Assembly (NCBI RefSeq): GCF_020520425.1
Contig: NC_079488.1
Coordinates: 6,239,747 to 6,303,746 of the forward strand
Source of the DNA: Spinacia oleracea
Taxonomy: Eukaryota; Streptophyta; Magnoliopsida; Caryophyllales; Amaranthaceae
Length of the DNA: 64,000 bases
Reading direction: 5' to 3'
The position numbers were made by a program, and so were the translations under genes. The notes below the pieces were generated by a model, which saw nothing but the letters and a program-made list of their open reading frames with translations, was not told the DNA's origin and ran no database searches. Position 1 is the stretch's first letter, and each line of letters starts with the position of its first letter. Below are positions 38,645 to 51,348 of this stretch, piece after piece.

Positions 38645-41600
38645 ATGGAAAACAACAATTCATTCAACATTCGATCAATTCTCGAAAAGGAGAAGTTGAA
38701 CGGGAAAAACTTCCTTGACTGGCAAAGGAACTTGCAAATAGTTCTTATGCAGGAAGAAAAGGAGTATGTCCTAGATGAGGCGATGCCCGAAGCTGCAGGC
38801 GACGGGGTCACTCAGGCAGCCCTCAATCGTTGGATTGATGCCAACAAGGATGTGAAATGTCTAATGCTCGCCACCATGAGTGCGGATCTGCAGAAAACGT
38901 TCATCAACTCAGATGCTTTCACAATCATCAGTGAGTTGAAGAACATGTTCCAAGATCTGGCTCGAGTCGAAAGATTCGAGACTCATAGGCAAATTCTTGA
39001 GACCAAACTTAAGAAAGGCGAGCCCGTAAGTCCACATGTTCTCAAAATGATTGGACTCATTGAGAATATGAGTCGGCTGGATCAGCAATTTTCTCAGGAA
39101 ATGGCTATAGACACCATCCTCCATTCTCTTCATAGCGGGTATGATCAGTTCAAACTGAACTACAGTATGAATAGTCTGGACAAAACGCTCACTGAGCTTC
39201 ACGGTATGCTGAAGACCGCTGAAAAGACGCTCAAAAGTGATAAGCAGGATGTGCTTATGGTGCGTGGGGGCAAGTTCAAGAAATCTGGAAAGAAGAGGAA
39301 TGCTAAGAAAGGTGGCAACAAGGCCAGCCCAACTAAGCAAACTGGCGCCAAATCTGCAAAGAGGAAGGTCAGTCAACCCACTTCTGAATCCGAATGCTTC
39401 TACTGCAAGAAGAAGGGGCATTGGAAGAGAGATTGCTTGAAGCTAAAGGAAGATCAGAAGAACGGAAAAGTCGTTCCATCTTCAGGTATTTTCGTTATAG
39501 ACTGTATACTTGCTAATTCAACTTCTTGGGTATTAGATACAGGTTGTGGCTCACACTTATGTTCCAATCCACAGGGACTAAGAAGAAGTAGAAAGTTAAG
39601 CAAGGGTGAAGTCGACCTACGAGTGGGAAATGGAGCACGGATTGCTGCATTAGCTGTAGGAACTTACTATTTGTCGTTGCCCTCCGGGCTAGTTTTGGAA
39701 CTGGAAGAATGTTTCCATGTTCCAAGTCTCACTAAAAACATCATTTCAGTTTCTTGCTTAGATGCTAAGGGATTTTCCTTTTTAATAAAAGACAATAGTT
39801 GTTCGTTTTATTTTAAAGAGATGTTTTATGGATCTGCTAGATTAGTCAATGGACTTTATTTATTAGATCACGACAAACAAGTATATAACATAAATACCAA
39901 AAAGGCCAAAAAGAATGATTCAGATCTCACCTATCTGTGGCATTGTCGATTAGGCCATATAAACTTCAAACGCTTAGAAAGACTTCAAAAGGAAGGAATT
40001 CTAGAACCATTTGACTTAGAGGATTATGGTAAATGCGAATCATGTTTACTTGGCAAAATGACAAAGCAACCTTTCTCTAAAGTTGGAGAAAGAGCAAATG
40101 AACTATTGGGTTTAATCCATACAGATGTATGTGGACCAATGAGTACAAATGCTAGAGGTGGTTTCAGCTACTTTATCACTTTCACTGATGACTTCAGTAG
40201 GTATGGTTATGTCTACCTAATGAAGCATAAGTCTGAATCCTTTGACAAATTCAAGGAATTTCAGAGTGAAGTAGAGAATCAATTAGGCAAGAAGATTAAG
40301 GCACTGCGGTCTGATAGAGGCGGTGAATATCTGAGCTATGAATTTGATGACCATCTGAAAGAATGTGGAATTCTATCAGAGTTGACTCCTCCTGGAACAC
40401 CACAATGGAACGGTGTGTCGGAACGGAGGAACAGAACCTTGCTAGACATGGTCAGGTCAATGATGGGTCAGGCCGAACTTCCATTAGAATTTTGGGGACA
40501 TGCACTAAATACAGCTGCACTCACTATAAATAGAGCTCCGTCTAAAGCTGTCGAAAAGACTCCATACGAATTATGGTTTGGAAAGCCTCCAAATGTGTCT
40601 TTTCTTAAGATTTGGGGATGTGAAGTATACGTCAAACGATTAATTTCAGACAAACTTCATCCAAAATCTGACAAATGTATCCTTGTGGGCTATCCAAAGG
40701 AAACAAAGGGGTATTACTTCTACAATACATCTGAGAACAAAGTGTTTGTTGCTCGAGATGGTGTCTTTTTGGAGAAAGATCACATTTCCAAAATGACAAG
40801 TGGGAGAAAAATAGACCTCGAAGAAATTCGAGTCGAACAACAAACTCTAGAGAATGCTCAAGATGACATTCAGGATGAAACTCAGAGATCTTTAGAAGAA
40901 TCTGGTGAGAATCATGGTCAATCTAGAAATGTTACCCCGCGTAGATCGCAAAGATATAGATCTCAACCGGAAAGGTACTTAGGTATTTTGACGAACGAGA
41001 GCTATGACGTTCTATTACTTGAAAGTGATGAACCTGCGACTTACAAACAAGCTATGACGAGCCCTAGCTCCAAGCAATGGCAAGAAGCCATGCAATCTGA
41101 ATTGGACTCCATGTCTGAAAACCAAGTATGGGATTTGGTCGATTTGCCAGATGGCTATCAAGCCATTGGAAGCAAATGGGTTTTCAAACTGAAAAAGGAC
41201 AAGGATGGGAAACTTGAAGTTTTGAAAGCTAGATTGGTTGCAAAAGGTTACAGGCAAGTCCACGGTGTGGATTACGATGAAACCTTTTCACCAGTTGCAA
41301 TGCTAAAGTCTATTCGGATAATGTTAGCAATCGCTGCATATTACGATTACGAAATATGGCAGATGGATGTCAAAACTGCTTTCTTAAACGGCGTTTTAAC
41401 AGAAACTGTGTTTATGACACAGCCTGAAGGTTTTGAGGATCCAAAGAATGCTAAAAAGGTATGCAAGCTAAAGAAATCAATCTACGGATTGAAGCAGGCA
41501 TCCAGGAGCTGGAATATACGTTTTGATGAAGCAGTCAGTGACTTTGGTTTCATCAAGAACGCAGACGAATCTTGTGTATACAAGAAGGTCAGTGGGAGCA

Positions 41601-42407
41601 AAATTGCTTTCCTAGTATTATATGTCGACGACATATTGCTTATCGGAAATGACATTCCTATGTTGAACTTTGTCAAGATTTGGCTTGGGAAATGTTTTTC
41701 GATGAAGGATCTAGGAGAAGCACAGTACATATTGGGCATCAAGATTTACAGAGATAGATCTAAAAAGATGATTGGACTTAGTCAAAGCACTTATATCAAT
41801 AAGGTGCTTGATAGGTTCAAGATGGCGGACTCCAAGCGAGGCTACCTACCCATGTCTCATGGAATGACTCTAAGCAAGACTCAGTGCCCAAAAACACTTG
41901 ATGAGCGTAGACGAATGAATGGGATTCCATATGCATCATTAATTGGTTCAATAATGTATGCTATGATATGTACACGCCCGGATGTTGCGTACGCACTCAG
42001 TGCTACGAGCAGATACCAGTCAGATCCAGGAGAGGCGCATTGGACTGCTGCCAAGAACATTCTGAAGTACCTGAAAAGGCACAAAGATGACTTCCTGGTC
42101 TATGGTGGAGATGATGAATTAATTGTTAAAGGCTATACGGACGCAAGTTTCCAAACCGACAAAGATGATTTCAGATCACAGTCTGGGTTTGTCTTCTGCC
42201 TCAACGGAGGAGCAGTAAGCTGGAAAAGTGCTAAGCAAAGCACCATTGCGGATTCTACAACTGAAGCGGAGTACATTGCTGCACATGAAGCAGCAAAGGA
42301 AGCTATATGGCTAAGGAAGTTCATAGGTGAACTTGGTGTAGTCCCCTCCATTAAAGGACCAATAGCCCTGTATTGTGACAATAACGGAGCTATTGCACAG
42401 GCAAAAG
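38645..42407 (+). pseudogene. Copia 2 Gag-Pol polyprotein, first part, interrupted in RNase H
   Basis: The start is taken at ATG 38645, where the shared leader ends; the frame is open further upstream. Gag is of a different type from Copia 1 and ends in zinc knuckle CFYCKKKGHWKRDC. Protease DTGCGSH, integrase (WHCRLGH, GKCESC with an intact zinc motif, D-D-E), reverse transcriptase (YVDD) and RNase H follow, nearly identical to Copia 1. A solo LTR with target duplication aaaag interrupts it after CDNNGAIAQAK. No other stop or frameshift was seen. Confidence 0.92.
42403..42407 (+). other. Left target-site duplication of the solo LTR (aaaag)
   Basis: aaaag before the TG, repeated at 43749-43753 after the CA. 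Confidence 0.88.
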
Positions 42408-43748
42408 TGTTAGGTTATGATTCATATGACAGTTCATAAATCATGCGGAAAAACCATAAAGCCAGGAAACATATTATTTACACATAATCATTTAGCATAG
42501 TTTAGATGCATACTCTTTGTTGCGTGCCTTCCCTAGCTGCGCCCGAACCGAACAAGAACAAGTCTTTAGGACTCCAAGTGTCGTCCCTCCGTAGATAGTC
42601 CACAGCACGTCCGGATCCGCCTTAAGATTGACCAACTAGAATCGCCCTTAAGGTTCTAATATTTTCGGTTAGGTAGGCAAGAATATTGGCTGATTTTTCT
42701 GCTTAAAAATCTTAGTTTTGAATACTTGAAACTTGTGTATAAATAATGACCCCTAGGCCTTTATTTATAGAGTTATGGAAAAGGAATCGCAATCCTAGTA
42801 GGATACGAATTAATTGAAATTAGAATCCTACATGAATTCTATTTAATTAATTTATCCAATTTAGGAATAGGAATTTAATCATACACTAACTCTTGTAGAT
42901 TTAGGAATCACGCATGAGCACAAACTCACACACACACGGCAGCCACAAGGGCTGCCCATGCGCGTGCGAGCAGCAGCCCACGCAGCGCGGCCCACGCATC
43001 CGTGGCCTTGGTGCGCGCTGGGCTTGTGGCGTGCGTGCTTGCTGGGCGATGGCCCGGCTTCGTGCTGGGCCTTCGTCCGGCAGGCCTCGTCCGATGCTAA
43101 TTCGTACGATACGCTTCCGATTAAATTTCCATTTCCGGAATCTATTTCCGATACGAACAATATTTAATATTTCCGATTCCGGAATTAATTTCCGTTTCGA
43201 ACAAATATTTAATATTTCCGTTTCCGGAATTATTTTCCGATTCCGGTAATATTTCCGATTCTGACAATATTTCCGTTTCCGGCAATATTTCCGATTCTGG
43301 TAATATTTCCATTTCCAATAATATTTTCCGATACGTACCATGTTTCCGTTTCCGGCAACATCTACGACTTGGATAATATTCATTTTTCCGATACGATCCA
43401 TATTTCCGTTTCCGGCAATATCATCGTTTCCGGAGTATTCATTTCTTGCCTGTGACGATCTTAGCTCCCACTGAAACCAAGATCCGTCGGTTCCGAATAT
43501 TCATAGATGGAGTATTTAATGCCATTAAATACTTGATCCGTTTACGTACTATTTGTGTGACCCTACGGGTTCAGTCAAGAGTAAGCTGTGGATTAATATC
43601 ATTAATTCCACTTGAACTGAAGCGGCCTCTAGCTAGGCATTCAGCTCACTTGATCTCACTGAATTATTAACTTGTTAATTAATACTGAACCGCATTTATT
43701 AGACTTAACATAGAATGCATACTTGGACCAAGGGCATTATTTCCTTCA
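42408..43748 (-). mobile_element. Solo Copia LTR inside Copia 2
   Basis: 1341 bp, antiparallel to its host, with a 5-bp target duplication. It closely matches the Copia 1 LTRs (18-bp array, TATA box, GC-rich part) rather than those of Copia 2. It was probably left by LTR-LTR recombination of a Copia 1-like insertion. Confidence 0.93.
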
Positions 43749-43753
43749 AAAAG

Positions 43754-43956
43754 AGCCTAGACACCACCAGAGAGTCAAGCATGTACTTCGTAGATTTCAC
43801 CTTCTACGAGAGTTCGTTGAAAGAAAAGAAGTCGAGATAAGCAAAATTGGAACTGATGACAACATATCAGATCCATTAACTAAACCTCTACCGCAGGCGA
43901 AGCACAACTCGCACACTGCAGCTATGGGAATCAAGCATATTGGAGAATGGCTTTGA
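43754..43956 (+). pseudogene. Copia 2 polyprotein, C-terminal part
   Basis: The RNase H end of the polyprotein continues in the original phase after the solo LTR and its duplicated site. It contains HHQRVKHVLRRFHLLREF and DPLTKPLPQAKH, and ends with a TGA after IGEWL, as in Copia 1. Confidence 0.9.
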
Positions 43957-44806
43957 TGTCTCTGTTTAATGTTTTAAAGTTTTAGAGTTTAAATCTTTGT
44001 AAAACATTATTGGTTAATCATTCACAATAAATGAAAAGAATTCATTTTTCCATTTAATTTGTGGTTTATTAAATGATGAGTCCCTTCAATTTGACGATAT
44101 ATTCAAGATAGACTGTCAGGACCAGTCCTGTGACTAAGAAATGTCTATCAAGTGAACTTGAATGTCAAAAGTTGAAAATGGTCCCTAGTCGGAGTTTTCT
44201 ATAAAATTGGACGCATAGAAAACGTTAGACGATTAGAAAGCAAGATGACTAGTAGTTCTGTTTCTTGAACTATGTGGACATGGCAATGTCATAATCATTT
44301 GCATAGATACTTACTTTGGGAAGACTAGTATCGGACAAGACCTATGAAACTTTACTGTAAGAGATGAAAGTCTGTCATAAGTAAATTTCATTAAATTATT
44401 AGACACTAAATCCTCAATACCTGAGTGATTTGAGATTACTTGTTTGAGAACTGGTTGCTTTGACGTTGACCAACCGTCGCACCGTAAAAGGAGGCTATAA
44501 AGGCAACGCTCAGGTAATCACCTATCAAACGAAGTCTAATCTCAAGATCGCAAGATTGGGATTGTCCTCCCATAAATCGGGATGAGATGCTTAAAAGTTG
44601 TACAAGGCCACTCGGAGAGCTAGAAACTGTGAAATGCATGGCCGTGCTCGGATGAATCATAGGCTATGATTATCTGTTTATTTGATCAGTTGAACTCTGA
44701 AACCGAGGAACACCTCTAGACATAATAAGGATGACAACTCTTACCTTATGTTCAAGAGCAAGCATCGAGCGACAAAGGAATTAGGAAATGCACACTTGTC
44801 CCTAAG
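43957..44806 (+). other. 3' untranslated region of Copia 2
   Basis: Non-coding, parallel to 10950-11799 of Copia 1. No gene seen. Confidence 0.7.
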
Positions 44807-44820
44807 GACAAGTGGGAGAC
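44807..44820 (+). other. Polypurine tract of Copia 2
   Basis: ACAAGTGGGAGAC directly before the TG of the 3' LTR. Confidence 0.75.
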
Positions 44821-46265
44821 TGAAGGAAATAATGCCCTTGGTCCAAGTATGCATTCTATGATAAGTCTAATAAATGAGGTTCAGTATTAATTAACAAGTT
44901 AATAATTAAGTGAGATCAAGTGAGCTGAATGCCTAGCTAGAGGCCGCTTCAGTTCAAGTGGAATTAATGATATTAATCCACAGCTTACTCTTGACTGAAC
45001 CCGTAGGGTCACACAAATAGTACGTAAACGGATCAAGTATTTAATGGCATTAAATACTCTATCTATGGATATTCGGAGTCGACGGATCTTGGTTTCAGTG
45101 GGAGCTGAGATCGTCACAGGCAAGAAATGAATACTCCGGAAACGATGATATTACCGGAAACGGAAATATGGATCGTATCGGAAATATAAATATTATCCAA
45201 GTCGTAGATGTTGCCGGAAACGGAAACATGGTACGTATCGGAAAATATTATCGGAAATGGAAATATTACCAGAATCGGAAATATTGCCGGAAACGGAAAT
45301 ATTGTCAGAATCGGAAATATTACCGGAATCAGAAAATAATTCCGGAAACGGAAATATTAAATATTTGTTCGAAACGGAAATTAATTCCGGAATCGGAAAT
45401 GTTAAATATTGTTCGTATCGGAAATGAATTCCGGAATCGGAAATTTAATCGGAAGCGTATCGTACGAATAAGCATCGGACGAGGCCTGCCGGACGAGGGC
45501 CCAGCACGAAGCCAGGCCATCGCCCAGCAAGCCAAGCGCGCCACACAAACAGCCACGCCAGGCCCAGCGCAAGGCCAGGCCCAGCAGGCCGTGGCAGCGC
45601 GCACAGCGCGCGCAGCGCGCACAGCGCGCGCAGCGCGCGCGGGTGCTTGCGTGGGCTTGTAGCTCGCGTAGGCCTCGCTGCGTGGGCTGCTGCTCGCACG
45701 CACGCATGGGCGGCCCATCGTGGCTGCCGTGTGTGTGTGCGTAAGTGTTTGTGTTCGTGCACGTTTCCTAAAACGTGCAGAGTTCGGTTAATGATTAAAT
45801 TCCTAATTCTATTTGATAAATTAATTAAATTAGAGTTCTTGTAGGATTCTAGGTTTAATTAATTTGTATCTGAATAGGATTCCAATTCCCTTTCCATAAC
45901 CCTATAAATATGTGGCCTGGGTTCACAATTTATAACGAGTTTCAAAGTATTCAAAGTGAGTTTTTGAGAGAAAAATTCAGCCACACATCTTGCTCAAAAG
46001 TGCCGAAAATTCTAGTACCTTAAGGGCGATTCTAGTTGGTCAATCTTAAGGCGGATCCGGACGTGCTGTGGACTATCTACGGAGGGACGACACTTGGAGT
46101 CCTAAAGACTTGTTCTTGTTCGGTTCGGGCGCAGCTAGGGAGGGCACGCAACAAAGAGTATGCATCTAAATTATGCTATATGATTATGTGTAAATAATAT
46201 GTAATCCTGGGTTAATGGTTGTTTCCGCATGATTTATGTAATATCATATGTATCATAACCTAACA
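44821..46265 (+). repeat. 3' LTR of Copia 2
   Basis: 1445 bp, TG...CA. It retains the roughly 84 bp lost from the 5' LTR. A GC-rich GCGCGCAGCGCGC repeat lies near 45595-45640, and a TATAAATA box in the equivalent position. Confidence 0.92.
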
Positions 46266-46270
46266 AGCCG

Positions 46271-46961
46271 GCCTGATATCGCGAGGTCTGTGCAGCACTT
46301 GTTGAATGATCCCCATCAAGATATCGCAGATGAATGGCAAGAAGGGTTTCAGCACGTTCTTCAAAAAGAAATCACTAGGCCCCTCCACGAAGCCATCCCT
46401 GAGCATGATAATGGCAGGATGATGGAAGCTTTATCAGAAGATCTCGACTCACCCATGAAAGGACGCACCCTGGAGAAGGAGAGTCGGCATGTAAAAGAGG
46501 AACGTCCAAGAAGACGAACGAGACGAGCTTCACAGAAGAATGATGAGACTCAGGGTCATCACTCTCTCAGGATTCCTAGAAGACAGCATGAGAGCGCCAC
46601 CTTGAGAAAGAATGGTCGCGGCACTGAGGAGAAAAGAGGGCGAAGGAGGTCGTCATCTAGGGGCTCCTTTATGTTCAACACGACTCTTGAAAACATTCTC
46701 CTGGCAGAGGGACCGAGTCTGGGAATAGAACCGTCCACCCGACGACTGGCCACCTCCAGCCAACAGGCCCCTTTCTGTGCTTTTCACAAAGATGAAGGAC
46801 ACGACACCCAAAACTGTCGGATGTTGAGGAAGATATTAAGTGATCATGCGGCTGAAGGACGCCTTGGCCAATACATCCATTTAAAGGACGCAGACAAAGA
46901 AACAAGCCTCCCCTTCAAGAAGTATTCAGACGAAAGAGTTATGGTAATATCAGGGGAATAG
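46271..46961 (+). pseudogene. Element D gag, remainder (reduced)
   Basis: Continues the frame cut at 34448. It is Arg/Glu-rich, then has a CAFHKDEGHDTQNC zinc-finger-like motif typical of Tat Gag, and ends at TAG 46959. The central capsid-like domain seen in element C (GEWFRLL...SWKKLKKRF) is missing. In total only about 267 residues remain, so Gag could not assemble normally. Confidence 0.7.
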
Positions 46962-47023
46962 CTGCAGGAGAACCATGTAAGGAAGGACGGCAAGTAGGCC
47001 CATCTTATTTTCGCCTCACACGG

Positions 47024-47242
47024 ATGAATCTACCCTATGTGGAAATTTCCAAAGACGATTACAGAAGGGCGGCAGCACCATATGACGATGACGATCTGGT
47101 TATAAAGATTAAGGTGGCTAATCTCAAAGTGAAAAGAGTACTGGTGGACACGGGGAGTTCGTCCGACATAATCAGTTTGCACTATCTACAGAAATTGAAG
47201 CACGATCCTGAAGCCATAGAAAGGTATTCGGGCCCTTGGTAG
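47024..47242 (+). pseudogene. Element D protease, N-terminal part (frameshifted)
   Basis: Protease core with the catalytic DTGSSSD motif near 47150. The frame ends at a stop around 47240, while the natural continuation (GFGGSIARPIGSI) lies in the next frame from 47236. This points to a single small indel near 47225. Confidence 0.75.
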
Positions 47243-49716
47243 GATTCGGAGGGAGCATCGCTCGTCCAATTGGCTCCATCTTACTCCCGGCCTCTATTGG
47301 AGTTCCCCCAGTGACCAAAGAAGGCTTCATCCGGTTTATAATTGTAGCAAACCTCACCGCGTTCAATATCATACTCGGCCGTCCAACACTCAACGACCTA
47401 AGAGCTGTGATCGTTCCTCATTTACTACTGGTCAAATTTGTAGGGAGTAACGGACGCGTTGGGTCCCTCTATGGAAATCAACAGCTAGCCAAAGATTGTT
47501 ACTTATCGACATTAGAGCCACCGACCTGGGGAGCCTTTCCGAGGGGAAACGAGCAAGCTAAACCTCTGACAAGCCGTCGTAAAACCCGAGAGACACCAAC
47601 GGAGCACAATGCAGAAAGACGACCTGAGCCAGTGGGAGCACACTATGCTATAATTCTGGACTTAGCGGACCCGTCTCGAACGGTCCCCATTGGGATTCCC
47701 CCTGACGACCCCATGTCAACAGCATTAGTGCAACTGCTCCGAGAATACCAAGAAATATTTTCCTTCACTGTAGAGGAGATGCCAGGCATTGATCCAGCGG
47801 TAGCCGTGCACAAGCTAAATGTGGATAGCGTTATAAAGCCAGTACGCCAGAAGAAAAGGAATCATGGAGAAGCAAGAAATTTGGCCGCTGCTGCTAAGGT
47901 TAAAAAGCTAATGGACGCAGGCTTCATACGTCCATGTCAGTACCCAGACTGGGTAGCTAATGTAGTACTGGTACCCAAGCCCAATGGGACATGGAGGATG
48001 TGTGTTGATTACACCGATCTCAACAAAGCCTTCCCCAAGGACAGTTTTCCACTGCCAAAGATAGATCGACTCGTCGACTCAACGGCCGGACATGCCATGA
48101 TGAGCTTCATGGACGCCTACTCAGGATTTCACCAGATCCCATTGTGGCCCGAAGATCAAGAGAAGATGTCATTTGTCACGGAACAAGGATTGTACTGCTA
48201 CAAAGTAATGCCGTTCGGTTTAAAAAATGCCCCAGCCACCTTCCAACGGTTGGTGAACACGGTTTTCGCGAAGCAACTGGGGAGGAATATAGAAGCCTAT
48301 ATCGATGATATGATTGTAAAAAGCAAGCAAAAGATGGATCACCTCGACGATTTGCGAGAAACCTTTGAGACCCTCAGGACATACCAAATGAGACTCAATC
48401 CAAAGAAGTGCATATTCGGGGTATCCTCTGGCAAGTTCCTTGGCTTCTTGATTGATGAAAGGGGCATTGAAGCAAATCCGGACAAGGTGCAGGCCGTCAT
48501 CAATATGACGTCGCCAAGGACGGTCAAAGATGTGCAACGCCTAACTGGATGTCTTGCCGCCTTGGGGCGATTTTTATTTAGAGCCGGAGATAAGTGTCAT
48601 TACTTTTTCAGTACCATCAAAAAGGGCACCCAGTTTGAGTGGACGCCGCAGGCAGAGGCCGTCTTCCTTCGTTTAAAAGAACACCTGCATACTCTGCCGC
48701 GACCTGTCAGCCCTCTCTTAGGAGAAGTCCTGTATCTGTACCTTGCCATCTCAGAGTACGCACTAAGTGTTGTCTTGCTTACAGAAAGGGATGGGACGCA
48801 ACTACCTGTCTACTTTGTCAGCCACATGTTGCAGAATGCCGAACTCAAATACCCAACTGTTGAAAAATTCGGCCTCGCTCTGTTCTTGGCTAGTAAGAAG
48901 CTTCGTCCATATTTCCTGGCTCATCGGCTGATAGTGTACACGGATCAACCGCTAAAGCGGCCGTTTACCAATATGGAAGCGTCCGGAAGAATGCTCAACT
49001 GGGCAATTGAGCTTAACGCATTTGATATTTCGTATGAGCCGCGGAAGGCAATAAAGGGACAGGCATTTGCTGACTTCATTGCAAAACTGACCAAGCCAAC
49101 CTATTTGAAGAATGAGAAAACCCAGTGGATAGTTCATGTGGACGGCTCTGCCACCCAAAATGGGTCGGGAGCCGGCATTATCTGCGAATCACCAGAAGGG
49201 GATATCTATGAATATGCAATGCGTTTTAACTTTCAGGCGTCAAACAATGAAGTTGAATACGAATCCCTGATATGCGGAATTCAGATGAGCAAAGCAGCGG
49301 GGGCGGCAGACGTCCTGGTTTTATCTGACTCACAGTTAATCGTCAGTCAAGTAAAAGGAGAATATGAGGCCAAGGATGACGCCATGATAAAATATCTGGA
49401 AAAGGTTCGTCAGGAAGTTCAGCAGCTGTCTAACTTTGAAATACAACATATACCCCAGTCTGAAAACAACAAAGCAGACGCTCTGTCCAAACTAGCAAGC
49501 TCAGCGTCTTGTGATACGCCACGTCATGTGTTTTGGGAAGTAAAGCAGCTCAAACGCATTGACACTTCGAGGACAGATATCCTAGACCAAACAACCACCT
49601 GGATGGATGATATTGTTAATTTCAAAATGAATGGAGTACTCCCTGATGATCCCAGGCAGGCAGAAAGATTACAAAGGAAAAGTACCTGGTTCGAGATATG
49701 GAATGAGACTCTATAG
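47236..49716 (+). pseudogene. Element D protease end, reverse transcriptase and RNase H
   Basis: Open for 826 codons. It starts with the C-terminal part of the protease (NIILGRPTLNDLRAV). Reverse transcriptase follows (WRMCVDYTDLNKAFPKDS, MPFGLKNAPATFQRLV, YIDD catalytic box), then a Tat-type RNase H beginning HVDGSATQNGSGAG and ending ADALSKLASSA. It terminates at TAG 49714, before integrase; the next codons clearly continue the protein. The listed start is only the first ATG after the frameshift. Confidence 0.85.
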
Positions 49717-50814
49717 AAAAAAGCTTTCTCACGACCTCTTCTTCGCTGCGTAACCCCCGAGAAGGGGCATGAAGTACTGGAAGATCTTCATCAGGGATTA
49801 TGCAGCTCTCACATAGGAGGGAGGGCCCTGGCAGAAAAAGCCCTAAGAACCGTATACTATTGGCCCACTCTCAAAGAAGACGCTCTTAAATGCCAACGAT
49901 TTGCTCATCTAATTTTACGGCCAGCACAGAGACTGACACCAATCACCAGCCCTATACCATTTGCCAAATGAGGGATGGACTTATTAGGTCCCTATACGAC
50001 GGCACCAGGTGGATTGCGTTACGTAATAGTTGCCGTCGACTATTTCACCAAATGGGTAGAAGATGAAGCTTTGAAAAACACTAAGGCTCAAGATGTGAGA
50101 GCATTCATCTGGAAAAACATCATCACAAGATTTGACGTGCCTCAGTCTATTGTCTTTGACAACGGGCCACAATTCAAGATGCCCAAATTGGAAGATTGGT
50201 TGGCTGACCATGGTATCACAGCATGTTGTGCATCAGTAGGACGCCCCCAAGCTAACGGACAAGTAGAAGCATTCAACAAAATCATCTCTAAAGGGATGAA
50301 AAAGAAGCTTGATAAAGCGAAGGGCTTATGGGCCGATGAGTTACCCAATGTTTTATGGTCTATACGGACCACGGCAAAAAACTCCACAGGAGAAACACCA
50401 TTCTTGTTAGCTTATGGAGCTGATGCCGTCCTGCCCATTGAAATGTGTGAGCCAACTCTGCGTGTCATGTTGTTTAATGAAGACGCCAATTGGGAAATTA
50501 TGAAGGCGGCCTTGGATTTCTTACCAGAAACAAGAGGAAACGCGGCTCTACGACAGCAGCTATACAAACTCCGAATGACGAGGGAGTACAACAAAAGGGT
50601 TTCTAGAAGAATACTAAAAGTCGGAGATTTTGTGCTTAGAAAGATGGAAGCCGTCGGACGCGCCAATGAATAAGGGAAACTCACTCCTACTTGGGAAGGT
50701 TTATATGAGATTTACGAGGAAGTTCGAGACGGAACATACCGGATCCAAAACATGCAGGGGCGTCCGATTTTGCGTACATGGAATGCGGATAACCTCAAGA
50801 AGTACTTTTTCTAG
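49717..50814 (+). pseudogene. Element D integrase, broken
   Basis: Continues the reverse transcriptase frame after TAG 49714. The zinc domain has the two His (SSHIGGRALAEKAL), but the CxxC pair is reduced to one Cys (LKCQRF). TGA at 49969 stands where a Trp is expected (FAK-stop-GMDLLGP). Catalytic D, D and E are present (MDLLGPY, FDNGPQF, NGQVEAFNK). TAA at 50671 precedes the C-terminal domain, which ends KKYFF at 50814. Confidence 0.85.
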
Positions 50815-51348
50815 ATTAACACTTATGTTATCTTGATTATATGTTTTGTAAAGACGTCCAAAACTTAGACGCACCATGTAGCATGCTTTAAACATTAAAT
50901 GAAAAATTCCCTGCAAGCCGGCCTTGCTGTGAAATCTTTATGACAAATATGTTACCAAATCTCTTGGAGAAATGCAAACTAACGTTCTCCCAAGAAATAA
51001 AGACTAGTCGTCTAAAGGCCTAAGAAGTGGCCCAGATTAGCACCCTCACTAGGCTGATCACCTAGAACACGGGGGTCACACATTTCTAAAATAGCTATAT
51101 AAAGTAGCTAAATACCTCGACAAAAAGACCAAGGCAAGCATTTGACGTCTCAATTTAGGGGCGTCAGATATAATCGTAGAATCAATCACAAATAAACAGA
51201 TGACAAAAGCTAAAGAGCAATAAAAACGTTCAAAAGACGCTAAGTCATTCCAAAAAAGTAGTCATAATTACAAAATTATGCACATGGTGCCACTAAGCAA
51301 GGCATCACGAAAACAAGCCCAAAATAAATACAAGGCGCCTAGAAGCCC
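50815..51348. other. Spacer between pol and antisense ORF of element D
   Basis: No gene or clear repeat seen. It separates two convergent genes, as in element C. Confidence 0.6.

Larger units (their letters stand above)
34449..46265 (+). mobile_element. Copia retrotransposon (Copia 2), split by a solo LTR
   Basis: 11,817 bp including the nested solo LTR, with a perfect 5-bp target duplication. Order: 5' LTR 34449-35809, primer site 35811, leader, polyprotein 38645-42407 continuing 43754-43956, 3' region, polypurine tract 44807, 3' LTR 44821-46265. Leader and pol are close to Copia 1, but gag is different. The 5' LTR lacks about 84 bp present in the 3' LTR. Confidence 0.95.
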
